DNA of 64,000 nucleotides from Bacilli bacterium (GCA_017634385.1 JAGBNN010000010.1:1-64000), one strand, 5' to 3'; shown: positions 53,472 through 63,185, counted from the stretch's first letter. A program made the numbers and translations. Notes: generated by a model from the letters alone, not told the origin.

Positions 53472-55433
53472 ATGAAAAAAATATTATTATTTATAATAAC
53501 ATTAGTTATGATTATTTTTCCTTATAGAATTGTAAATGCAGAAGCAAAAACATTTACTAGAGGTGTAATAATAGCTAATGGAGTTTCTGTAAGAACAGGA
53601 CCATCGGATAGTAATTCTTTAGTTACAAATGATACAGGAAGTGGAATTACACTATCTCATCCTGAATCAGTAGAAGTAATTGGTTCAACAAATGGTTGGT
53701 ATCAAATACAATTTTTATATAGCGGATTTATTTATAAGGGTTATGTAGCAAGTAAGTACGTTAGTACTTCAAAAATTACTATAGATGAAAATTATAAAAA
53801 TACATTAAGAACAAAAGGGTTTCCTGAATCTTATGTAGAAAAATTAGCAATTTTACATGGATTACATCCAAATTGGGATTTTAAAGTTTCAGGACCTAAT
53901 TTAAACTTTAATGATGTAATAAACGGAGAAGCATATCCTGTAAATAAAAATTTAATACAATCATCTAATGCATCACTTAGATCAACAGAAGATGGTGCAT
54001 ATGTAAATGGAACATATACTCAATATGGTACTGGCTGGTATGCAGCAAGCAAGCAAACAATAGGATATTTTATAGATCCAAGAAACTTCTTAAATGAGGG
54101 ACATATATTTATGTTTGAAGCACTTGATTATTCATCAAGTAGTCAAGATGCATCAACTATTCAAAATATGTTAAATGGAAGTTTTATGGCAGGTAATGTA
54201 AATTACAATAACCAAACATTTAGTTTTGCTAATATATTCTTAGAAGCAGGAAGACAAAACAATGTTAATCCAATTCATTTAGCAAGTAGAGTATTACTTG
54301 AACAAGGTAAAAGTGGATCTGTATTAACTTTAGGTAATGGATATAACGGAAATTATGTAGGATACTATAATTTCTTTAATGTAGGTGCAAGTGGTAATAA
54401 TGATTATGACATTATAATGAGTGGATTATCATATGCCAAAAACAAAGGATGGAATAATCAGTATCCATCTATAATGGGAGGAGCGTCTACCATTGGTAAT
54501 AATTATATAGCACAAGGACAAGTAACAAATTATTATGAAAAATTCAATACGATAACACCAAGTTATTATACAAATCAATACATGCAGAACGTAAAAGCTC
54601 CATATACAGAATCTTATTCAACATATACAAGTTATTTCAATGCTGGTTTAATGGATGGGTCATATGTATTTAAGATTCCGGTATATAATAATATGCCAGA
54701 AGCAACAACATTAAGTACAACTGAAAATGGTACAAATACATTAAGTAGTTTAAGTGTATCAAATTGTAATTTAAATCCATCATTTACTTCATCTGCTAGT
54801 AACTATACATGTACAGTAGCTGCTACAGTAAATTCTGTTGAAGTAAGCGCAAATAAAACTAGTGTGTATTCTAGTATTAAAGGAACAGGAACATATAATT
54901 TAACAAGTGATAATACAACTATAACAGTATCAGTAATAGCAGCTAATGGAAGCGTTAGAAATTATATAATAACAGTTAATAGAATAGGTCAAGCAACATC
55001 TACACCAAATGAAATAATAAGTGCAATTGGTTATAACAATAATAATGGTGTTATAAGTAAGATAAATGTTGGTGATGATGCTTCAAATATAATAGCTAAT
55101 ATTAAGAATAGATTCCCAACAGCAACTGTATCTATGAAAGATAAAGAAGGAAAAGCAAAAACAAATGGAATTATTGGAACAAATGATAAGGTATCTATTA
55201 CAAATAATAATCAATCAAAAGAATATTCAGTTGTAATATATGGAGATACTGATGGAAATGGAAAAATAGATATAATAGATTTACTTAAAGTACAAAAAAA
55301 TATAAAGAAAGCAAGTATGTTATCAGGAAATTATGTAACAGCTGCTGATACAAATAAAGATGGAACAGTAGATATAAGTGATTTATTAAAAGTACAAAAA
55401 CAAATTAAAGGAGTTGCTACTATAGAACAATAG
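53472..55433 (+). CDS. Secreted glucosaminidase with SH3, cadherin-like and dockerin domains
   Basis: A 653-residue exported wall hydrolase. Signal peptide (1-23); SH3b domain (about 30-100, GVSVRTGPSDSNS and GWYQIQF); a GH73-like N-acetylglucosaminidase domain (about 115-390, with IFLEAGRQNNVNPIHLASRVLLEQG and YYNFFNVGA); a cadherin-like beta-sandwich (about 420-505, LSSLSVSNCNLNPSF); and a C-terminal type I dockerin (about 590-650) with two calcium-binding repeats, GDTDGNGKIDIIDLLKVQ and ADTNKDGTVDISDLLKVQ. The next gene has a cohesin-like domain, so the enzyme probably docks on it at the membrane. AGGAGG ribosome site. GH73 enzymes cut GlcNAc-MurNAc bonds in peptidoglycan. Confidence 0.87.
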   Translation: MKKILLFIITLVMIIFPYRIVNAEAKTFTRGVIIANGVSVRTGPSDSNSLVTNDTGSGITLSHPESVEVIGSTNGWYQIQFLYSGFIYKGYVASKYVSTSKITIDENYKNTLRTKGFPESYVEKLAILHGLHPNWDFKVSGPNLNFNDVINGEAYPVNKNLIQSSNASLRSTEDGAYVNGTYTQYGTGWYAASKQTIGYFIDPRNFLNEGHIFMFEALDYSSSSQDASTIQNMLNGSFMAGNVNYNNQTFSFANIFLEAGRQNNVNPIHLASRVLLEQGKSGSVLTLGNGYNGNYVGYYNFFNVGASGNNDYDIIMSGLSYAKNKGWNNQYPSIMGGASTIGNNYIAQGQVTNYYEKFNTITPSYYTNQYMQNVKAPYTESYSTYTSYFNAGLMDGSYVFKIPVYNNMPEATTLSTTENGTNTLSSLSVSNCNLNPSFTSSASNYTCTVAATVNSVEVSANKTSVYSSIKGTGTYNLTSDNTTITVSVIAANGSVRNYIITVNRIGQATSTPNEIISAIGYNNNNGVISKINVGDDASNIIANIKNRFPTATVSMKDKEGKAKTNGIIGTNDKVSITNNNQSKEYSVVIYGDTDGNGKIDIIDLLKVQKNIKKASMLSGNYVTAADTNKDGTVDISDLLKVQKQIKGVATIEQ

Positions 55434-55463
55434 TAGCATTCCTTATTAATAGAGGTGAAAAAT

Positions 55464-56909
55464 ATGAAAATATTAAAAAGATTATTAGTATTAACATTAT
55501 TATTTATACCATTTATAGGTATTAAAAATGTATATGCAGCATCAGCTAGAGTAAAACTTACAACTAATAATGAAACAGTATCATTAGGAAGTACATTTAC
55601 AGTAACTGTATTAGTTGCTGAAGATGGTGGAAAACTTGGAAGTTTTGAATATCAAATAAGTCATGATAGTAGTTTCTTAGCACTAGAAAGTGGAGAAGAG
55701 TATCAAGCAGATGTAGGAGATGGTAATTCATCAACAAAGGCGTATACATTAAAATATAAAGCAATTGCTAATGGATCAACAACAATAAAAGTAACATCAG
55801 CAAGAATCTTAGATTTTAATACAGAAAAAGAAGTAGAATCATCAAAAGGAAGCCTTAATATAACTGTAGGAGGAACTTCAAGTAATAATTCAAAACAAGA
55901 TAATAAAAGTTCTGATAATAGTTTAAAATCATTAACTGTAGAAGGAATGAAATTAACACCAGAGTTTAATAAAGATACCTTAGAATATAGTGTAGATTTA
56001 TCAAATGATGTAAAAGAAATAAATATAAAAGCAGAAAAAAATGATGAAAAAGCAACTGTATCAGGAGATGGGAAAGTAGAAGTTAAAGAAGGACAAAATA
56101 TTATATCAATAACAGTAACAGCAGAAAATGGTGCATCAAGAACATATAAGATAAATGCAAACGTAGTAGAAGCAAGTCCTATAACAGTAAAAATAAATAA
56201 TAAAGAATATACAGTATTAAAAAAATTAACTGGTATAGATACACCAAATGGTTTTGAAAAAGAAACTATAATGATAGATAATAATGAAATAGAAAGTTTC
56301 TATAACAAAAAAATAAAATGTACTTTAGTGGCACTAAAAGATCAAATAGGAAATATATCATTATATGTATATAATTCAAAAAATAATAAATATACAAAGT
56401 ATTCACCAATAGTATCAAATAGTATAAATATAATCGTACTTGATGAAGATATAAATATACCTCATGGATATAAAAAAGATAAATTTGATTATAATGGAGA
56501 AGAAGTAGTAGGATATTCTATAAAAGATAATTCAAAATTTAGATTAGTATATGGACTTAATGTAGAAACAGGTAAAAAAGGCTTTTATTTATATGATATG
56601 CAAGAAGGAACAATTCAAAGATTTGATAATGATCAAATCAAATCATACGAAAATTTAGTAAGTAAATTAAAATTAGCATTTATAGTACTAGGTGCAGTAA
56701 TATTATTCTTACTAATAGTTGTATTAGTATTACTATCAAAAAATTCTAAATTTAAAAGTAAATATTTAGAATTAAAAAAAATGCAAACAGATACTCCAAG
56801 TAGAAAAGTAAAATATCAAGATTTAGAAGGAACAACAGTTATGAAGAGTATAGAATTAAAAGCAGAAAAAAAGAAACATAAAAAAGAAAAAACATTTTTA
56901 GATGAATAA
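55464..56909 (+). CDS. Membrane-anchored cohesin-like scaffold protein
   Basis: A 481-residue protein. Signal peptide (1 to about 25); a cohesin-like domain (about 26-135: VSLGSTFTVTVLVAEDGGK, LGSFEYQISHDSSFLAL, LKYKAIANGSTTIKV, LNITVGG); a Ser/Asn linker; a cadherin-like beta-sandwich (about 155-235); another beta-domain; a membrane helix (about 412-435); and a charged cytoplasmic tail. It lies 30 bp behind the dockerin enzyme, so it could hold that enzyme at the cell surface. The start is the ATG at 55464 after AGAGGTG; the GTG at 55455 is in the ribosome site. The cohesin call is from pattern, not from a search. Confidence 0.72.
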   Translation: MKILKRLLVLTLLFIPFIGIKNVYAASARVKLTTNNETVSLGSTFTVTVLVAEDGGKLGSFEYQISHDSSFLALESGEEYQADVGDGNSSTKAYTLKYKAIANGSTTIKVTSARILDFNTEKEVESSKGSLNITVGGTSSNNSKQDNKSSDNSLKSLTVEGMKLTPEFNKDTLEYSVDLSNDVKEINIKAEKNDEKATVSGDGKVEVKEGQNIISITVTAENGASRTYKINANVVEASPITVKINNKEYTVLKKLTGIDTPNGFEKETIMIDNNEIESFYNKKIKCTLVALKDQIGNISLYVYNSKNNKYTKYSPIVSNSINIIVLDEDINIPHGYKKDKFDYNGEEVVGYSIKDNSKFRLVYGLNVETGKKGFYLYDMQEGTIQRFDNDQIKSYENLVSKLKLAFIVLGAVILFLLIVVLVLLSKNSKFKSKYLELKKMQTDTPSRKVKYQDLEGTTVMKSIELKAEKKKHKKEKTFLDE

Positions 56910-56922
56910 AAATGTTTTTTTT
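56889..56922. terminator. Bidirectional intrinsic terminator
   Basis: AAAACATTTTTA/TAAAAATGTTTT (56889-56900 with 56907-56918), loop GATGAA, T runs on both strands. It serves the cohesin gene (+) and the acyltransferase gene (-), and contains the cohesin-gene stop codon. Confidence 0.8.
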
Positions 56923-56948
56923 AACCATTATATAAATGACATGATAGT

Positions 56949-57965
56949 TTATGTGTTAGACTTAGAAAGTATGCGGGATGCTACTTTCTTTTCTTTTTTT
57001 AATATATATGAAATTATAAAACAACATATATATACTAAAATTACATTTATAAATAACATAATAATATTATTATATTTATATACATTAATTATTTTTAAAT
57101 ATTGAAGACCACCTATAACAAAACCATGAAATAAATAAATATTAAAATTATGAATAGCTTCAATATCTAAGAATTTACTAATTTTATCATATTTAAAATG
57201 TTTAGCAAGTATAAATACAAATACTGCCATCAATAAAATATTTATTCTTTGATACCCTAAATATTCTTCATTAGGCATATTTAATTTTATACATAAATTA
57301 ATTGTATTAATATATGTATAAATAAGAGATATAATACTCAATATACAAAAGATAATATTTTCAAATTTAAACTTATATTTATCAAGATAAAAACCAAGAT
57401 AAAAATAAAGTAAATATCCAAATGATCCACATATATAAATAAAATGACTTTCTTTAATAAACATTGGTAATATAGTAAATGTTATAAATAATACAAGTAA
57501 TATAATATGATTAATATATTTATTCTTATTAATTAATAGTTTAAATAAAGGAATAAATGCATACATAATAATAACTATTTTTAAATACCATAAATGATAT
57601 ATACTTCTTAAAAGAAAACTATCTTTTAAAAATGAAAGTAATATATTCATATTTAAAATACCATCTTTATATATAAATAAATCAACTAACTTGTATGAAA
57701 AATTAAAAATTATAAAGATAATATAAATTTTTAAAATATATTTAAAAATAATCTTCTTAATAGAATCATCTCTATTTAAAAATATAGCACCGCTACACAT
57801 TGCAAAAATAGGAACACATACTCTTGCTAGAGAATCAATAAATGTAAGAACTTTAAACATATTAGAATTTACATCAGATGCATTCCATGCTTTAGATATA
57901 CAATGTATAAATATTACAAGAATAATTGATATAAATTTTAAGAAATTAATATATTGTTTTTTCAT
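56949..57965 (-). CDS. Acyltransferase, family 3 (OafA/WecH-like)
   Basis: A 338-residue membrane protein with about ten helices on the minus strand. INFLKFISIILVIFIHC is the conserved first helix with its catalytic-type His, and IFAMCSGAIFL is the second motif of the family, which moves acyl (often acetyl or succinyl) groups onto surface sugars. It is the only minus-strand gene in the surface-polymer end of the window. The GT-C gene at 58048 is divergent from it. Substrate unknown. Confidence 0.85.
   Translation of the reverse strand: MKKQYINFLKFISIILVIFIHCISKAWNASDVNSNMFKVLTFIDSLARVCVPIFAMCSGAIFLNRDDSIKKIIFKYILKIYIIFIIFNFSYKLVDLFIYKDGILNMNILLSFLKDSFLLRSIYHLWYLKIVIIMYAFIPLFKLLINKNKYINHIILLVLFITFTILPMFIKESHFIYICGSFGYLLYFYLGFYLDKYKFKFENIIFCILSIISLIYTYINTINLCIKLNMPNEEYLGYQRINILLMAVFVFILAKHFKYDKISKFLDIEAIHNFNIYLFHGFVIGGLQYLKIINVYKYNNIIMLFINVILVYICCFIISYILKKEKKVASRILSKSNT
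56964..56999 (+). terminator. Second + strand terminator inside the acyltransferase 3' end
   Basis: AGAAAGTA/TACTTTCT (56964-56971 with 56982-56989) with inner GC/GC pairs and TTTTCTTTTTTT after it. It would stop + transcripts that pass 56922 and lies in the minus-strand coding sequence. Confidence 0.5.
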
Positions 57966-58047
57966 ATAATCACCTACAGTATGAATTATATCATAATTAT
58001 TGCAAAAATACCTTAAATAATTTATAATTTATTTAGAGGGTAAATTT

Positions 58048-59418
58048 ATGAAAGATATATTAAAAACACTATTTTTATATTTAACAATAGCAGTATTTTC
58101 TGTTATAACAATACTATTTTTAGTAAACAATTATTTTATATTATCGGTATTAACATTTATTGGAGTAATATTAGTATCATTCAATACTAAAATAAAACAT
58201 TTTCCAATATTTTTATTTATATTAAGTCTATTAATAAGATTTGTAGTAATAAAAGTAGGTAAATTTCCACAAGTCGCAGACTTTTGGATAATGATGGATG
58301 CTGCTCAAAAATTTGCAAATCATGATTATTCATTTGGAAATACTTTATATTTTCAAACATGGGCTTATCAAACAGGATTTGTAATATATCAAGGAATATT
58401 ATTTAAATTATTTAAAACAGAATTTGCATTAAAAGTATTTAATATAATATTTTCATCACTTCAAGTATTATTTATATATTATATGAGTAAAAAATTAACA
58501 AGTGAAAAATCTGCCAGAGTAGTATCATTATTATATATGATACTTCCAATACCACTTATATTAAATACAGTACTTAATAATCATATATTATCAGCGCTTT
58601 TAATGTATGCAGGAATATATTTCTTAATAAAAAAAGAAACAAAAATAAAAGATTATATAATCGCAGGAGTATTAATATCAATAGGAAATATATTAAGACC
58701 AGAAGGAATAATAGTAATATTTTCTCTTATAGTATTTGAAATATTAAGATTAAAGAAAGATAAAATATTAGATATATCTAAAAAGTTAGTGGTATTTTTA
58801 GTAGTATACTTCTTAATAGGAAATATATCATCTCTATTAATAATTAAAACTGGAATAAATTCAAAAGGATTATCAAATGCAAATCCTACATGGAAATTTG
58901 TACTTGGATTTAATTACAATACATGTGGATATTATGACCCAAATGATGAAAAATATCTAGGAAATATAGAAAAAGAAAAAGAAAAAGAAGTAGTAAAAGA
59001 AAGACTATCTCATACAGATAAAATTGCAGGACTAATGATATGTAAGATAGATAACTTTTGGTTGATGGGAGATTCTAATACTAAAAGTGAAGAAATAAAA
59101 TCACAAACATATCAAATAATGGGGAAAAATATTAGCTATGATACTATTGAAAATATAGCACTTAAATATAATAAACATATTTATATAGTTACACTTTTTA
59201 TGTGTATAGTAGGAGTAATATTAAATAGAAAGAAAATAAAAGAAAATAATTCAATATTCTTTGTAATAATGATAATAACAACATTCTGTGTATATCTATT
59301 AATAGAATTAAGACCAAGATATTCATATTTTATACAAATATCAATATTTATACTTTCTAGTTATGGATATAACTATATAATAGAAAAGATACAAAAAAGA
59401 AAAGAAGTGATAGAGTGA
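58048..59418 (+). CDS. GT-C type glycosyltransferase (PMT/ArnT-like), copy 1
   Basis: A 456-residue membrane protein with about eleven helices. After the second helix an acidic loop with FWIMMDAAQKFANHDYSFGN is in the place of the catalytic Asp of GT39/GT83 transferases, which use lipid-linked sugars outside the membrane. NPTWKFVLGFN and CGYY define a conserved outside loop. The paralogue at 60664 shares this loop. The gene is first of the polysaccharide operon and overlaps the ligase-like gene by GTGA. Confidence 0.8.
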   Translation: MKDILKTLFLYLTIAVFSVITILFLVNNYFILSVLTFIGVILVSFNTKIKHFPIFLFILSLLIRFVVIKVGKFPQVADFWIMMDAAQKFANHDYSFGNTLYFQTWAYQTGFVIYQGILFKLFKTEFALKVFNIIFSSLQVLFIYYMSKKLTSEKSARVVSLLYMILPIPLILNTVLNNHILSALLMYAGIYFLIKKETKIKDYIIAGVLISIGNILRPEGIIVIFSLIVFEILRLKKDKILDISKKLVVFLVVYFLIGNISSLLIIKTGINSKGLSNANPTWKFVLGFNYNTCGYYDPNDEKYLGNIEKEKEKEVVKERLSHTDKIAGLMICKIDNFWLMGDSNTKSEEIKSQTYQIMGKNISYDTIENIALKYNKHIYIVTLFMCIVGVILNRKKIKENNSIFFVIMIITTFCVYLLIELRPRYSYFIQISIFILSSYGYNYIIEKIQKRKEVIE

Positions 59419-60659
59419 ATAAATTATTAGAAAAAAATATAGTAAAAATATTTAATATATTTATACTTAGCATTCCAATATTAGATGCATTATATGGATT
59501 ATTTAATAATAATATAATGACTTATATAGATTATACTTTAAAAGCAATTTTTACATGTATAATGGTATATTATTTAATATTTATAAAGAAAAAATATAAA
59601 AAATATTTATTATTTTTATTACTTTATTCAATAATATACATACTCATAAATGCAATATCTAAAAATAGAATAGATATGATATATGAAATAAAAGTGTTAC
59701 TTAAAGTAATGTTTTTTCCAATAACAATATTATTTGCATTAAGTATTAAAGATAAAATAAATATAAAATATCTATCACTAGCATTCATTATGTATTTACT
59801 TTTAATATTTATACCAAATATATTAAATATAGGACATAATAGTTATGCAATTACAAAAAAGGGAAGTGTAGGTTTTTATGTAGCTGCTAACGTAATTGGA
59901 AATATACTTAGTATACTTTTTCCAATATTAATACTTTTTCTAATAAAAAATAATAAAAAAATACCTATTATATGCTTTACAATAATATATATCTATACAC
60001 TATTAACAATGGGAACAAAAGGACCACTTATATGCATAGCATTAGTATTTATGTATTTTGTAATATATGCAATTATAAAATTAATTCAAAACAAAAAATA
60101 CTTAATATTAATAACAGGATTAGTGGTAATAACAATAATTACCATATTATTTATTAAATTATTACCAACAACAGCATTCTATAAAAACTTATTAACTCAC
60201 TTAGAATTTTTAAATATACATTCATTTAAAGATTTATTAACATTTAAAAATATAGATCATTTCGTATTTGGAAGTAGATTTACAATGCTAGGTGATTCAT
60301 TTAAAATATTTAAAGAATCATCATTACTTCATAAATTATTTGGAATAGGGTATACAAATAATGGAATATTAAAAACTTGTGAAATGGATTATTTTGTATT
60401 ATTAATTCACCAAGGAATTGTAGGATTTATAATTTTATTTAGTGTATACCTAGTACTTATAATAAACATAATAAAAGAATATTTTAAAAATTTTAAAGTT
60501 AATTTTATGAATTTAGAAAATTCATTATTATTTATATCTGTAATAACATCAATATTATGTGCATTCTTTGTAGGACATATATTAGATGTACCATCAGCAG
60601 TAATATTTGTCTCTAGTATCATTTTGATATCATATAATAAATTTAATGAAAGTAGGTAG
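59415..60659 (+). CDS. O-antigen-ligase/polymerase-like membrane protein
   Basis: A 414-residue protein with about eleven helices and the large late loop of the Wzy/WaaL family (GSRFTMLGDSFKIFKESSLLHKLFGIGYTNNG, then a Tyr- and Asp-containing patch and the HQGIVGF motif). It polymerises or attaches polysaccharide at the outer face of the membrane. The GTG start at 59415 overlaps the stop of the GT-C gene in GTGA. It lies between the two GT-C paralogues. Confidence 0.8.
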   Translation: MNKLLEKNIVKIFNIFILSIPILDALYGLFNNNIMTYIDYTLKAIFTCIMVYYLIFIKKKYKKYLLFLLLYSIIYILINAISKNRIDMIYEIKVLLKVMFFPITILFALSIKDKINIKYLSLAFIMYLLLIFIPNILNIGHNSYAITKKGSVGFYVAANVIGNILSILFPILILFLIKNNKKIPIICFTIIYIYTLLTMGTKGPLICIALVFMYFVIYAIIKLIQNKKYLILITGLVVITIITILFIKLLPTTAFYKNLLTHLEFLNIHSFKDLLTFKNIDHFVFGSRFTMLGDSFKIFKESSLLHKLFGIGYTNNGILKTCEMDYFVLLIHQGIVGFIILFSVYLVLIINIIKEYFKNFKVNFMNLENSLLFISVITSILCAFFVGHILDVPSAVIFVSSIILISYNKFNESR

Positions 60660-60663
60660 TAAT

Positions 60664-62019
60664 ATGAAAGATAACTTATTAACAAAATTATTTTGGTATT
60701 TTACAATATTAGTATTTTCAATAATAACAATAATATTTACAATAAAAAGTTATTTAATATTTGCAATACTTGCATATCTAGTAGTATTATTCATAGCATT
60801 AAAGACAAATATAAAAAAATTTCCAGTAATATTATTTATAACAAGTTTAGTTATAAGATTAATCTTAATTAACGTAATAAATTATTCATCATTTGATGAT
60901 TATAAAACTTTAATAAAAGCATCATGGAAATTTGCAAATCACGATTATACATTTGCGAATACTACATATTTTAAAATGTGGGGATATCAAACAGGACTTG
61001 TAATATATCAAGGAACAATACTAAAAATATTTGGAACTGAAATGGCAATAAAAATAATAAACTCAATCGTATCATCATTAACAGTATTACTAGTTTATTA
61101 TGTAAGTAAAAAATTAACAAACGAAAAAGTTGCTAAAATTTCGTCAATACTTTATATGATATTACCTATATCACTAATAATGAATGCAATGCTTAATAAT
61201 CAAATATTATCTGCAGGATTAATGTATTTAGGAATATTATTCTTAATAAAGAAAGAAACGACTATAAAAGATTATATAGTAGCGGCAGTACTTATTTCAC
61301 TTGGTAATATAATAAGACCAGAAGGAATAGTAGTAGTATTCTCATTACTTGTATTTAGCATTCTAAAACTAAAAAAAGAAACTATTATTAATACAGGTAA
61401 AAAATTACTAGTATTTATAGTTATATATATGTCTATAGGAACAGTCGCATCAATGATAGTACAAAGATTAGATATAAATCCAGTAGGACTTAAAAATACA
61501 AATCCATTATGGAAATTTGTACTTGGATTTAATCCTGATCATTGCGGATATTATAATGAAGATGATGAGGCAATAATACAAGATAAAGAATTAGAAAAGA
61601 AAGTAATAGTAGAAAGAATAAAATCTAAAAAAATGCCAAAATTAATGGTATGTAAAGCTAGTCATTTTTGGCTTCTTCCAGAAGAAAATAGTAGAAGTGA
61701 ATCTTTAGAAAACAAAACAATAACAATAATGGGATATACAATAAAATATTCATTAATAGAAAATATATCGTTAAAATTTAATAATTATGTATATTTCATA
61801 ACATTATTTATGTGCTTTATAGGAGTAATATTAAATAGAAAGAAAATATATGAAGATAATTCAGTATTCTTTGTAATAATGCTTGTAACAACATTCTTTG
61901 TATATTTACTTATAGAAATTAATCCAAAATATATTTATTTTGCATTAATCTCAATATTCATATTATCTTCATATGGATATGATTATTTTCTCAAGAAAAT
62001 AGAAAAAGGTAATCATTGA
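60664..62019 (+). CDS. GT-C type glycosyltransferase, copy 2
   Basis: A 451-residue membrane protein, a close paralogue of the one at 58048 (shared HDYxFxNTxYF, QTGxVIYQG, WKFVLGFN and CGYY segments). Transporter-like helices and an acidic outside loop (FDDYKTLIKASWKFANHDYTF) suggest the same lipid-linked sugar use. The start at 60664 aligns with the N-terminus of the paralogue; the ATG at 60646 overlaps the ligase gene and adds six residues. AGTAGG precedes it. Ends in a terminator. Confidence 0.8.
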   Translation: MKDNLLTKLFWYFTILVFSIITIIFTIKSYLIFAILAYLVVLFIALKTNIKKFPVILFITSLVIRLILINVINYSSFDDYKTLIKASWKFANHDYTFANTTYFKMWGYQTGLVIYQGTILKIFGTEMAIKIINSIVSSLTVLLVYYVSKKLTNEKVAKISSILYMILPISLIMNAMLNNQILSAGLMYLGILFLIKKETTIKDYIVAAVLISLGNIIRPEGIVVVFSLLVFSILKLKKETIINTGKKLLVFIVIYMSIGTVASMIVQRLDINPVGLKNTNPLWKFVLGFNPDHCGYYNEDDEAIIQDKELEKKVIVERIKSKKMPKLMVCKASHFWLLPEENSRSESLENKTITIMGYTIKYSLIENISLKFNNYVYFITLFMCFIGVILNRKKIYEDNSVFFVIMLVTTFFVYLLIEINPKYIYFALISIFILSSYGYDYFLKKIEKGNH

Positions 62020-62030
62020 TTATCTTTTTT
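62003..62030 (+). terminator. Intrinsic terminator containing the stop codon
   Basis: AAAAAGGTAATC/GATTATCTTTTT (62003-62014 with 62018-62029, one G-T pair), loop ATT, T run. The TGA is at 62017-62019. Confidence 0.8.
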
Positions 62031-62036
62031 ATTTTA

Positions 62037-62045
62037 TGATATAAT
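62037..62045 (+). promoter_or_regulatory. Extended -10 promoter of the glycosyltransferase unit
   Basis: TGATATAAT, 17 bp before the ATG at 62063. Confidence 0.55.
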
Positions 62046-62062
62046 TATTTAAAGGTGATTAT

Positions 62063-63181
62063 ATGAAAAAGGTATCAATATTATCATTACATTTAGGTTA
62101 TGGTGGAATAGAAAAATGTGTATGTGCACTTGCTAATATGCTAGTTAAAAAATATGAAGTAGAAATAGCATGTGTATATAAATTATATGATAAACCTATA
62201 TTTGATTTAGATAAAAATGTAAAGGTAAAATATTTAACAAATGTAAAACCTAATAAAGATGAATTTAAAGAAGCAATAAAAAACAAAAATATAAAAAATA
62301 TTTTTAAAGAAGTCTTAACAAGTATAAAAGTATTAAGAAAAAGAAAAAATTCAATAATTAATTATATAAAAGAAACGGATAGTGACATAATAATATCAAC
62401 AAGAGCGTTATTTAATAATTGGCTTTCAAAGAATAAAAAAGATAATGTATTAACTATTGGTTGGGAACATAATCATCATCATGGTAATATGAAAATAGCA
62501 AATGAATTAATTAATTCATGTAAAAATTTAGATTATTTAGTATTAGTATCAAATAATTTAAAAGAATATTATCAAGATAAATTTGATAATACAAAAGTAG
62601 TATATATACCTAACGTACTTGATAATATACCTAGTAAAGTATCAAATTTAAAAGAAAAAAGATTTGCTTGTGTAGGAAGATTATCAAATGAAAAAGGACA
62701 GTTAGATCTACTTAAAATAATGAATAAATTAAAAGTTACTCATCCAGATTGGACACTTGAAATAATCGGGGATGGAGACGATAAAGAAATATTAGAAAAA
62801 TATATAAAAGAAAATAATTTAACAAATGTAGTAATGCATGGATTTCAAAATAAAGAATATATAGATAAAATACTAAATAAAACATCCATATATTTAATGA
62901 CATCTTATACTGAAAGTTTTGGGATAGTATTAATAGAAGCTATGAGTCATGGAATTCCTGCAATCGCATATTCATCAGCAGAAGGTGCTAATGAAATAAT
63001 AGAAAATAATAAAAATGGGTATTTAATTGAAAATAGAGATGAAGATAAATTTATAGAAAAAATAAATCAATTAATAACTGATGAAGAATTAAGAAAAGAA
63101 CTTGGAAAAAATGCAAGAGAAAGTATTTATAAATATTCATCAGAAACAGTAGAAAAATTATGGTTTGAAATATTGGAGTGA
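62063..63181 (+). CDS. Glycosyltransferase, GT4 family
   Basis: A 372-residue GT-B enzyme. LGYGGIEKCVCALANML marks the N-terminal domain; CVGRLSNEKGQ and the donor motif ESFGIVLIEAMSHGIPAIA (Glu pair) mark the C-terminal GT4 domain. It adds a sugar from a nucleotide donor to a growing polysaccharide, but the sugar is unknown. AGGTGAT ribosome site. It is followed closely by the Alg14-like gene. Confidence 0.9.
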   Translation: MKKVSILSLHLGYGGIEKCVCALANMLVKKYEVEIACVYKLYDKPIFDLDKNVKVKYLTNVKPNKDEFKEAIKNKNIKNIFKEVLTSIKVLRKRKNSIINYIKETDSDIIISTRALFNNWLSKNKKDNVLTIGWEHNHHHGNMKIANELINSCKNLDYLVLVSNNLKEYYQDKFDNTKVVYIPNVLDNIPSKVSNLKEKRFACVGRLSNEKGQLDLLKIMNKLKVTHPDWTLEIIGDGDDKEILEKYIKENNLTNVVMHGFQNKEYIDKILNKTSIYLMTSYTESFGIVLIEAMSHGIPAIAYSSAEGANEIIENNKNGYLIENRDEDKFIEKINQLITDEELRKELGKNARESIYKYSSETVEKLWFEILE

Positions 63182-63185
63182 TTAT

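Noticed and set aside
56902..57105. 67-residue + strand frame after the cohesin gene
   Set aside because: It lies opposite the acyltransferase gene, begins inside a terminator, and has no ribosome site.
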